Source: JBLEFH01 sp047345645
GTDB lineage: Bacteria; Pseudomonadota; Alphaproteobacteria; Rhodobacterales; Rhodobacteraceae
NCBI GenBank assembly: GCA_047345645.1
Contig: JBLEFH010000009.1
Direction: 5' to 3' (one strand)
Length of the DNA stretch: 64,000 bases
The notes under the pieces were generated by a model, which did not search any database, had not been told where the DNA came from, and saw only the letters and a program-made list of their open reading frames with translations. How positions within the stretch are numbered: the first letter of the stretch is position 1; each line of letters starts with the position of its first letter. This document shows, piece by piece, positions 8,622-15,564 of the stretch. A program made the position numbers and the translations under genes.

Positions 8622-9314
8622 CTACGTTTCCGTAAACTGCGCCGTCGCCAGAATCTCGCCGGTGGGTTGGCCCGTGAGCGATCCGCCGAGCGGTTCGTCG
8701 GAGATGGCGATGGTGCCGGTGCGCACGCCTGGCGCGATGGCGTCGGGCACGCGGATCACGGTGGAGCCGTCCGCGTCGAGAACGCCGAGTGAGACCGGGG
8801 TGTCCGCGCCTTCCGCGATCAGCCAGAGCTGCAAGGCGCGGCCTTCCGGTGCGCTGCCGGCCTGCTGCTCGATCACGATCTCATGGGTCGCCGGGAACAC
8901 GCCCGCGACGAGGATCAGGGCTTCATCTTCAGAGACAAGTTCCGCCTGCAAGGCAGGGCCGTCCGAAGGATCGCGCAAGAGCGGCGTCGCCAGAAGCACG
9001 ATTGCGACCAGCGCCGCGACCGCGAGACCGGCGAGACGCCATGGCCAGCCAAATCTCGACCGCTGCGCCTTGTCCCCTGCCCCGCCAATCGCCTGCATCA
9101 CGCGGGTCTTGAGCGCAGCGGGCGGCGCGACGGCGGCAATCGGCTCGGCAAGCGGCACGAAATGCGCCTCCCATGCGTAAACCTGCGCCTGAAGCGCGGG
9201 CTCGGCGCGCAGCCGGGCCTCGAAGGCCGCGCGCGCGTCATCGTCCAGAAGATGCAGCACATATTCGGCCACCAGCAGCGCGTCGTCGCGCTCGATATCC
9301 TCGCCCCCGCTCAT
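8622..9314 (-). CDS. Anti-sigma factor, RskA/anti-sigma-K type
   Basis: A 230-residue single-pass membrane protein that holds an ECF sigma factor inactive. The N-terminal zinc-less anti-sigma domain (residues ~1-65, with LLVAEYVLHLLD...RAAFEARL) is followed by one membrane helix (LAGLAVAALVAIVLLATPLL) and an RskA C-terminal domain in the periplasm with the typical ALQLWLIAEG and VSLGVL motifs. Its ATG overlaps the sigma-factor stop (ATGA), so the pair is made in fixed ratio. Confidence 0.9.
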   Translation of the reverse strand: MSGGEDIERDDALLVAEYVLHLLDDDARAAFEARLRAEPALQAQVYAWEAHFVPLAEPIAAVAPPAALKTRVMQAIGGAGDKAQRSRFGWPWRLAGLAVAALVAIVLLATPLLRDPSDGPALQAELVSEDEALILVAGVFPATHEIVIEQQAGSAPEGRALQLWLIAEGADTPVSLGVLDADGSTVIRVPDAIAPGVRTGTIAISDEPLGGSLTGQPTGEILATAQFTET

Positions 9315-9853
9315 GCGCTCAAACAGTCCTTGAGCGTGCGCAGACTGCGCCGCAGCCATGTGCGCATCGTGTTGAGCGGCACCTCATAATGGGCGGCAAG
9401 CTCGCGATAAGTCTGGCCTTTCAAATACACACGCCGCACCGCATTGGCGCGGTCCGGCGGCAATTCGTCCATGCAGCTTTCGATCCGCGCGCGCTCGGAT
9501 TGCGCGATGGCGAAGGCCTCCGGGCCGGGGGTGCTGTCCGAGATCTCCACAGCGTCCTCAATATCCTGCGTCGGCGCCTTGCGCCGCCTGAGCCGGTCAA
9601 TCGAAATGTTGCGGGCAATGGTGATGAGCCAGGTCATCGGGCTGTGGCCGGTCACAGCATAGCTGTCCGCCTTGTTCCAGATGCGCAGATAGGTTTCCTG
9701 AAGCGCGTCCTCCGCCTCGCTCCGGTTGCCCAGAACGCTGAGACAGACGCCGAACAGCTTCGCGCTGGTCGCATCATAAAGACCTGAAAACGCGGCCTTA
9801 TCCTTGATGGCGACCCGCGCCACCATCTCTTCAATCTCTGCGCGGGAGGTCAT
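9311..9853 (-). CDS. ECF RNA polymerase sigma factor, SigK-like
   Basis: A 180-residue group IV sigma-70 factor. Region 2 (about 20-95) contains EAEDALQETYLRIWNKA and MTWLITIARNISIDRLRRRK, the -10 recognition block. Region 4 (about 120-175) contains RRVYLKGQTYRELAAHYEVPLNTMRTWLRR, a helix-turn-helix for the -35 box. It is paired with the RskA-type anti-sigma factor downstream. Such pairs respond to redox or envelope stress; the secreted DUF7282 protein just upstream is a likely but unproven target. Confidence 0.93.
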   Translation of the reverse strand: MTSRAEIEEMVARVAIKDKAAFSGLYDATSAKLFGVCLSVLGNRSEAEDALQETYLRIWNKADSYAVTGHSPMTWLITIARNISIDRLRRRKAPTQDIEDAVEISDSTPGPEAFAIAQSERARIESCMDELPPDRANAVRRVYLKGQTYRELAAHYEVPLNTMRTWLRRSLRTLKDCLSA

Positions 9854-9887
9854 GGCAAGGGCTCAATCTTTATGTGTCAAATGTGAG

Positions 9888-9916
9888 CCTACACGCATCG
9901 CCTGCCCCCTTGTCAA
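9888..9916 (-). promoter_or_regulatory. Candidate sigma-70 promoter for the sigma/anti-sigma operon
   Basis: TTGACA (9916-9911) is separated by 17 bases from TGTAGG (9893-9888), which matches three of six consensus -10 bases. It stands about 35 bases before the ATG of the ECF gene. A good -35 box with a weak -10 box could reflect dependence on another factor, including the ECF sigma itself. Confidence 0.4.
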
Positions 9917-9921
9917 ATCAA

Positions 9922-9965
9922 TCCGCCCGCGCGCCCCCATTTCCCAGTACAGACGCGCGGGCGGA
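9922..9965 (-). terminator. 12-bp GC inverted repeat, likely terminator of the DUF7282 gene
   Basis: TCCGCCCGCGCG and CGCGCGGGCGGA form a perfect 12-bp stem around a 20-base loop. It lies 37 bases beyond the stop of the DUF7282 gene and just before the sigma-factor promoter. The T run after the stem is short (TTGATTT), so transcription may be only partly stopped. Confidence 0.55.
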
Positions 9966-10001
9966 CCCAATGGTGACAAGAACACTGGTTACACAACCGG
10001 A

Positions 10002-10415
10002 TTATTCGGCGGAGACGACTTTCATCACGAGTTGATCGTCGATGCGGATCGGGCCGTCTTCGGTGGCGCCGAGGGTGTATTCAAAGACCCCGGTTTCGGT
10101 GCCGCCCGCTTCCGAGTGGACCATCAGCATGAGCATATCGCCCGAGGCGACCTCTTCGGTCAGGATCGCGGCGACATCCATGTTTTCGCCAGCGCGCAGC
10201 GGCGCATAGCCCACAACCGGGCCCGGCTTCATCTCGGCATCGGTGCGGTGGACGACCATCCAGCCATTTTCGCCGGCAACCACCTTATCGGCGCTGACCA
10301 CGCCATTGGTGACCGACTGATCCACGGCCCAGACCCCCGGTGCCATATCGTCCGACTGGGCAAAAGCCGCGGTGCCTGCGGTGAGCGCGAATGCGGTAAA
10401 GAAAGCGCGTGTCAT
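10002..10415 (-). CDS. Secreted DUF7282-type protein
   Basis: A 137-residue exported protein. Residues 1-19 are a Sec signal peptide (MTRAFFTAFALTAGTAAFAQ). The mature part has the DUF7282 layout: DQSV, GENGWMVVHRTD, GPVVGYAPLRAGEN, then LMLMVHSEAG. The start is fixed by AAGGAG six bases before the ATG at 10415. Members of this group are exported in many marine bacteria and archaea, but their role is not known. Its closeness to the ECF pair suggests shared stress control; this is inference. Confidence 0.8.
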   Translation of the reverse strand: MTRAFFTAFALTAGTAAFAQSDDMAPGVWAVDQSVTNGVVSADKVVAGENGWMVVHRTDAEMKPGPVVGYAPLRAGENMDVAAILTEEVASGDMLMLMVHSEAGGTETGVFEYTLGATEDGPIRIDDQLVMKVVSAE

Positions 10416-10658
10416 AGAAACTCCTTGCGTCAAATTGGGGCCGTTGCCGACCATGCTTGAACTCACGCAAGGGGGTGGGAAGAGTTTCAGAAATGGCGGA
10501 AGGGATGGGGGATTTTTGGGGTTAGCGTCTGATTTTAAAGGGTTTTAATTTTATTTATTTTTTATGGAGCGAGATGATCCGTCATCGACGGACAGGTTTT
10601 ATCACAGCGGTTCATTTTTTGCTGGTGCTATCCATTTGCCATATTTAACCATTTTTAT

Positions 10659-11501
10659 ATGCCGAGCGCTCAATGGACCGATGATGAAAATGATCTGATT
10701 GTCGAAGATTATTTTGCGATGCTTGGCAAGGACGTTTCTGGGCAACCTTACAGCAAAAGCGCACACCGTCGCGGCTTACGCGCTCGCCTGAACGCGCGAA
10801 CTGACGGCTCCATTGAGTTTAAGCATCAAAATATCAGCGCTGTTCTACAGACCATCGGCGAACCATGGATTTTCGGCTATAAACCAGCATCCAATTTTCA
10901 AACATCGCTGATTGACGCCGTCATCCGCTGGCTGAAGCGTCATCCAGATTGGCTAGAGGATGCTACATCTGAAAGAGACACGGGAGCATTGCTTGAGGCC
11001 TCCGAGCTTTACATAGCACCGCCTCCGACGCTCTCAAATCATCCTCCGCCCCTCGATATCGAGAAGATGCAGTTTATCGCGCGCAAATTTGATGTTGCGG
11101 GTCGCGACGAGCGAAATAGACGGCTTGGAAAAGCCGGTGAGAAATACGTTTTCGATTACGAGCGCTTTTCGTTGAAGCGTTTGGGGCGTGACGATCTGTC
11201 TGAGAAAGTTCGCTGGGTCGCTGAGGAGGATGGCGACGGCGCAGGCTATGATATCCGAAGCTACCATCCGAGCGGAGAGAGCAAATTTATCGAGATGAAG
11301 ACAACCAATGGTTGGGAGCGCACGCCTTTTCATATTTCACACAATGAATTGGCTGCGTCGGAGCATTATCGCGACGAATGGCGCATTTTGAGGCTGTGGA
11401 ATTTTGCGCGTGAACCGAAGGCATTCGAATTGCAATCGCCGCTTGATCGACATGTTTCGCTGATGGCAACAAACTTTAGAGCCAGTTTCGATCCCAATTG
11501 A
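10659..11501 (+). CDS. DUF3883 protein, probable PD-(D/E)xK nuclease
   Basis: A 280-residue protein coded in AT-richer DNA than its neighbours. The N-terminal half (residues 6-82) has a recurrent module: WTDDENDLIVEDYFAML, then YSKSAHRR, FKHQNISAVL and GYKPASNFQ. The C-terminal half (about 150-255) is DUF3883, with Glu161, Asp198 (GYDIR) and Glu212-x-Lys214 (FIEMK) spaced like a PD-(D/E)xK nuclease core. Proteins with this N-terminal module and a DUF3883 or HNH end occur among restriction-like accessory genes. DNA cleavage and defence are inference. No ribosome-binding site is evident, which fits a foreign gene. Confidence 0.82.
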   Translation: MPSAQWTDDENDLIVEDYFAMLGKDVSGQPYSKSAHRRGLRARLNARTDGSIEFKHQNISAVLQTIGEPWIFGYKPASNFQTSLIDAVIRWLKRHPDWLEDATSERDTGALLEASELYIAPPPTLSNHPPPLDIEKMQFIARKFDVAGRDERNRRLGKAGEKYVFDYERFSLKRLGRDDLSEKVRWVAEEDGDGAGYDIRSYHPSGESKFIEMKTTNGWERTPFHISHNELAASEHYRDEWRILRLWNFAREPKAFELQSPLDRHVSLMATNFRASFDPN

Positions 11502-11647
11502 GTTTTTCACCGAAGAGCAAGGTCCCCATGACGATCTTGAAACGCGTAGAAGAGATCTCAAGCCGCCTAACGCCGCCCAAAATGGGTTCATCACGAGCGC
11601 CCGCACGGCATATTCTTGAGTTATCAAATAGCATTGCTGTGGCGAAG

Positions 11648-11788
11648 TCATCCGTCGACCAAACCACACCACATCCCTTTTCCCAAAGCATTCTCAACAT
11701 CCGGCCAGACCGCGTCGAACCTGCGCCGGATGATCCGCCGCAGGCTCTCCTTGCATCCCCGCGCGGTCATCCGCCGCGCGCGCCCCAT
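11648..11788 (-). CDS. Possible 46-residue protein coupled to the RTX protease
   Basis: An ATG overlaps the protease stop (TGATG) and opens a 46-residue frame. The product is basic and amphipathic (SLRRIIRRRFDAVWPDVENA) with two Cys. The overlap geometry is what a coupled gene would show, but there is no recognisable family. It could equally be the decayed end of a lost downstream gene. Confidence 0.35.
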   Translation of the reverse strand: MGRARRMTARGCKESLRRIIRRRFDAVWPDVENALGKGMWCGLVDG

Positions 11789-14145
11789 CACGCGAAGTCG
11801 GTCAACTCCAGCCAGGACACATGGTCGAGGATGAGGTCTTCGCCATAGCCGTCGAAATGCAGGTTGCCACCCTCAAGGCTCCAGCCTTTGTCGGCGGCAT
11901 CGACGCGGCCGTCATCGTTGCTGTCGAGTGTGTGGATCGTCAGCGCGCTGCCATCGGCGTATTCCACGCCCCGCATCATGATTGTGTCGACCGAGGTTTC
12001 GAAATCCGCGATCCTGTCGACACCCGTGCCGTGACCCGGCGTCGTGAAGATGAAGCCGTCGGCACCTGCGCCGCCGGTGATCAGGTCATCGCCTGTGCCG
12101 CCTCTGATGAGGTCATCGCCGCCGCCGCCATGGATCTGATCGTCGCCCGCGCCGCCGTCGAGACGGTCCTTGCCGCCATCGCCATAGAGCCGATCATCGC
12201 CGCCGAGGCCGCGGATGCTGTCTGCTCCGGCAAGGCCGCGCAGCACGTTGGCCCCTTTGTCGCCGCCGAGATAATCGTTGATCTTCGTGCCGGTGACATT
12301 CTCGACATTCGACACCTGATCCGGGATCTTGTCGTAATAGGGCGCCTTGTTGATGATGCCGCGGTCGAGATGAGCCTGCACGCCGAAACTGCTCGCCATA
12401 TAGCCCGAGGGCGCGTTCATCTGGCTGTAATCGACCGTGTCGATGCCCGTGCCGCCGTCGATCACGTCTTTATTCCAGAGGAGGTGCTGCAGGATCAGAT
12501 CATCGCCCGCCCCGGCATGGATCTCGTCATTGCCCGCGCCGCCGATCAGCCCGTCATTGCCGTCGCCGCCATGAAGAATGTCGTTGCCGGTGCCACCGTC
12601 GATCCAGTCCTTCCCGCCGTCGCCATAAAGGCGATCATCGCCCTCACGGCCGCGCAGGGAATCGTCGCCGCCAAGCGCGCGCAGGACATTGGCCCGGTGA
12701 TCGCCGCCGATATGGTCGCGGATAGCCGTGCCGGTGACATTCTCGATATTCGCCACGCGGTCCGGGATCTTGTCGTAATAGGGGGCCTTGTTGACGATCC
12801 CGCGATGCAAGAATGCCTGCACACCGTAGCTTTTCGCCATATTGCCCGAGGGCGTGTTCATCTGGCTGTAGTCGAGCGTGTCATTGCCCGCGCCGCCGTC
12901 GATCACATCGGTGTTCCAGAGGACGTGCTGGAGGATCAGGTCATCGCCCGCGCCGCCATTGATCTCGTCATTGCCCGCGCCGCCGACGAGCCGGTCGTCG
13001 CCCTCGCCGCCGTTGAGGGTGTCATTGCCCCTGCCGCCGTCGAGCGTATCGTTGCCAATGAGGCCGTCCAGACGGTCATTGCCAACATTGGCGGTCAGGC
13101 TGTTATCCGCCTGATTGCCGGTGATGACGTCATCGCCCGCGCCGGTCACGGCGTTCTCGATCAGCGAGCGCGCATCGCCGTTATATTGCAGCGCGTTATA
13201 GACATGACCGCGCGCGTAGTATCCCTCGTCCATGTCCAGCAGCGCGTTCATGCCGTTGCTGTCTGCCGTGAGATCGCTCCAGCCGCCCGCGCGCAGATCA
13301 ATCGCCTGATCGCTCTCGAAATTAGAGAAATCATAGGTGTCGACCCCGTTGCCATCCCAGACCGTGCGGAAGATTTTGCCCGTCTCGTTGAGCGGACCCT
13401 CACGCTCACCATTGATGAAGAGCTGGCCGCTGGCGTCGAAACTGTAGACGGTGTCTTCGGCATGGGTCTCGAAATTCGCGCCATACATGAATTGCAGCGC
13501 CGCGATGTCGGACATCATATAGGATTGCGGAAAGCTGTCATTCGCGGTGTAGGTGTCTTTGCCGCCATAGGCATTCACGGTCATGACCGTATATTCATAG
13601 CCGTCATAAGGCCCGCTATTGCCGAAATCGCGCTTGCTTTCGGAGGCATGGGAGAGGCCGAGCGCGTGGCCGAGTTCATGCATCGAGACTTTCGAATCCC
13701 AGTTGCCGAAGACGGGGTTCAGCGTGTCCGCGCCCATGAACACATCGCCGCCCGCCGCATGGGGGAAGGGATAATAGGTCGTCGCGGCGGCGTCCGGCCC
13801 CTGCTCGCCAATGCCGATCTTGATCGTCGCTTGGCTGGCCGCGTCGGGAGTGCCCGCCTCTCCATTCAACTCGCTGAAGGTGAGATTCGCGAATGTGGAG
13901 ATCTCGTCGAAATAGGAGGTGAACATGGCCTTCTGACGCAGATTGACCGGCTCAAACTCTTTGCCCGCCGCGTAGGACGGATAATCGTCAAGGCTCGCCG
14001 GGAAGGAATAGGTCAGATGGCTATCCGTCCATTTCACGCCGTAAAGCACGCCATCGACGATGCTTTGGCCCGTCTTGTCCCAAAAACTCTCCACCGGGGC
14101 GAGCCCGTCATTCAAACTGCCGCTCTCAACGCGCACTGCACACAT
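11788..14145 (-). CDS. RTX/serralysin-type M10 metalloprotease
   Basis: A 785-residue calcium-dependent secreted protease. The zinc site HELGHALGLSH is at residues 156-166 (His156, Glu157, His160, His166), with the Met-turn VMTVNAY at about 187-193. RTX nonapeptide repeats (GGxGNDxLx) occur in three blocks at about 335-405, 490-555 and 640-700. A C-terminal serralysin-like cap contains an EF-hand-like loop (DSNDDGRVDAAD). The two middle segments are a 147-residue tandem duplication. There is no Sec signal, which fits type I secretion by a C-terminal signal; no type I exporter genes are in the window. GGAGATGAGG fixes the start at 14145. Confidence 0.92.
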   Translation of the reverse strand: MCAVRVESGSLNDGLAPVESFWDKTGQSIVDGVLYGVKWTDSHLTYSFPASLDDYPSYAAGKEFEPVNLRQKAMFTSYFDEISTFANLTFSELNGEAGTPDAASQATIKIGIGEQGPDAAATTYYPFPHAAGGDVFMGADTLNPVFGNWDSKVSMHELGHALGLSHASESKRDFGNSGPYDGYEYTVMTVNAYGGKDTYTANDSFPQSYMMSDIAALQFMYGANFETHAEDTVYSFDASGQLFINGEREGPLNETGKIFRTVWDGNGVDTYDFSNFESDQAIDLRAGGWSDLTADSNGMNALLDMDEGYYARGHVYNALQYNGDARSLIENAVTGAGDDVITGNQADNSLTANVGNDRLDGLIGNDTLDGGRGNDTLNGGEGDDRLVGGAGNDEINGGAGDDLILQHVLWNTDVIDGGAGNDTLDYSQMNTPSGNMAKSYGVQAFLHRGIVNKAPYYDKIPDRVANIENVTGTAIRDHIGGDHRANVLRALGGDDSLRGREGDDRLYGDGGKDWIDGGTGNDILHGGDGNDGLIGGAGNDEIHAGAGDDLILQHLLWNKDVIDGGTGIDTVDYSQMNAPSGYMASSFGVQAHLDRGIINKAPYYDKIPDQVSNVENVTGTKINDYLGGDKGANVLRGLAGADSIRGLGGDDRLYGDGGKDRLDGGAGDDQIHGGGGDDLIRGGTGDDLITGGAGADGFIFTTPGHGTGVDRIADFETSVDTIMMRGVEYADGSALTIHTLDSNDDGRVDAADKGWSLEGGNLHFDGYGEDLILDHVSWLELTDFA
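12103..12984 (-). repeat. Tandem 441-bp in-frame duplication inside the RTX protease
   Basis: Two adjacent 147-codon units, 12984-12544 and 12543-12103, encode nearly the same segment: GGAGNDEI, AGDDLILQH, LWN, DYSQMN, PYYDKIPD, IENVTGT or VENVTGT, then the LYGDGGKD repeat block. The copies differ at scattered positions, so the duplication is not recent. Confidence 0.8.
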
Positions 14146-14440
14146 AGCCTCATCTCCAATTGCGCTGGTTCCCGTCGCCCGGTCCAGCCGTTCCAAAGTT
14201 TTGCGAAGGAACGCTTAGGGGCTGCGGGTTAACGGCGGATTACCAAAATCATGCAGTGCAGCATGATTTGCAGCGCGCCTCCCGGTCCGCGACACCCGCA
14301 ATTTTGCTGCAATGCGGCGCGGTATTTTCTGCATCACATCTGCGCTTCGCCTCTTGGAAAGCATGGTTAAAACTGCTTTTCTGACGCCATTCGCGCGGCC
14401 CCAGGCCCGCAGAATGACAAGCATTTAAGGGAGGACATAA
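14146..14440. other. Divergent intergenic region
   Basis: These 295 bases separate the divergently read protease and TAXI receptor genes and should hold both promoters. GGGAGG stands eight bases before the receptor ATG. I see no convincing -35/-10 pair and no gene. Confidence 0.4.
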
Positions 14441-15418
14441 ATGCGTAGTTTCAAATTCATCGCGGCCGCGACCTCGGCCATCATTCTCGCTCTGCCGGCC
14501 ATGGCGCAGGAAGACCGCGAGGGATGGCCGTCCAGCATGACCGTGGGCACCGCCAGCCAGGGCGGCACCTACTTTATCTATGGCACCGGTCTGGCGGCCA
14601 TGATCAGCCAGAATCTCGATGTGAACGCGTCGGCCGAAGTCACGGGCGGCCCGGTGCAGAACGCGACCCTCGTGCAGACCGGCGATCACCAGATCGGGCT
14701 CGTCACCATGGGTCCGGCTTATGAGGCGTGGAGCGGCAACAGCGAACTGGCACCGGGTGTCGAGCATACCAATCTGCGGGCGCTCTTCCCGATGTATCAG
14801 ACCCCGTTTGAAGCGGTGGCGCTGACCTCGACCGGCATTGACGATGTGGCCAAACTCGACGGCCAGCGCGTCTCGGTCGGCCCGGCAGGCGGCACGGCGG
14901 CGACCTATTGGCCGCGTTTCTATGAAGTGCTCGGCATCAGCCCCAATGTGAGCTTTGCGGGCGCGAGCGACTCGACGGGTCAGGTCAAGGATGGGCTGAT
15001 CGACGCGTTCACCTTCGCTGCGGGCGTGCCGATTTCGGCCTTCTCGCAGATCGCGGCGGAGAATGACGTGAACATCTTCGGCTTCACCGAGGAGCAGCGC
15101 AACCAGATCCTCGAAGCGATGCCGGAAGTGGCCGCTTACGACATCCCCGACGATATGTATCCGGGTGTGGCCGGTCACGGCACCGTGGCGATGTGGAATT
15201 TCGCAACCGCATCGGTCGATATGCCCGAGAGCCTTGCCTATGAGATCACCAAGATGGTGATGGAAGGCAATGAGGCGATGGTGCAGATCCACGCGGCGGC
15301 GAAAGAGACCCTGCCGGAGAATGTCGATAAGAACACCTTCCTGCCCTACCATCCGGGCGCGGTGCGCTATTTCGACGAAGCGGGCATTGAGATCCCCGAA
15401 GAGCTGCGCGGCGAATAA
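14441..15418 (+). CDS. TAXI-type TRAP transporter solute receptor
   Basis: A 325-residue periplasmic binding protein of the TRAP-associated extracytoplasmic immunogenic (TAXI) family. Residues 1-22 are a signal peptide ending AMA-Q. The hallmark N-terminal block TVGTASQGGTYFIYGTGLA follows, then the GGPVQNATLV and GPAGGTAATY segments. TAXI receptors hand organic acids or amino-acid-like ligands to a fused permease, which is the next gene. The ligand is not known. A hairpin after the stop would favour higher expression of the receptor than of the permease. Confidence 0.93.
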   Translation: MRSFKFIAAATSAIILALPAMAQEDREGWPSSMTVGTASQGGTYFIYGTGLAAMISQNLDVNASAEVTGGPVQNATLVQTGDHQIGLVTMGPAYEAWSGNSELAPGVEHTNLRALFPMYQTPFEAVALTSTGIDDVAKLDGQRVSVGPAGGTAATYWPRFYEVLGISPNVSFAGASDSTGQVKDGLIDAFTFAAGVPISAFSQIAAENDVNIFGFTEEQRNQILEAMPEVAAYDIPDDMYPGVAGHGTVAMWNFATASVDMPESLAYEITKMVMEGNEAMVQIHAAAKETLPENVDKNTFLPYHPGAVRYFDEAGIEIPEELRGE

Positions 15419-15427
15419 ACGCGCATA

Positions 15428-15458
15428 CGCCCCGGCCACATGGTCGGGGCGATTTTTT
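15428..15458 (+). terminator. Hairpin with T run between TAXI receptor and permease
   Basis: CGCCCCG (15428-15434) pairs with CGGGGCG (15445-15451), extended by GCC/GGT, and is followed by GATTTTTT. It is a rho-independent terminator in form. Placed inside the operon, it probably works as an attenuator that lowers permease transcription. Confidence 0.8.
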
Positions 15459-15564
15459 CTTCACGATCCCGCGCGGCGCATCCACCGCCCCGCGTTTTTC
15501 CCGTTAAAGATCAGCGCTGACGCCCCGAGGCGGCCAGCCCTGCCCGCAGTTTATGGAGACGGCG

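Noticed and set aside
11498..11848. Plus-strand frame of 116 codons after the DUF3883 gene
   Set aside because: Overlaps the protease 3' end in antisense and shows no recognisable content.
11821..14232. An 803-codon plus-strand frame opposite the RTX protease
   Set aside because: Its Ala/Ile/Val repeats simply mirror the Asp/Gly repeats of the protease; no start signal or family.
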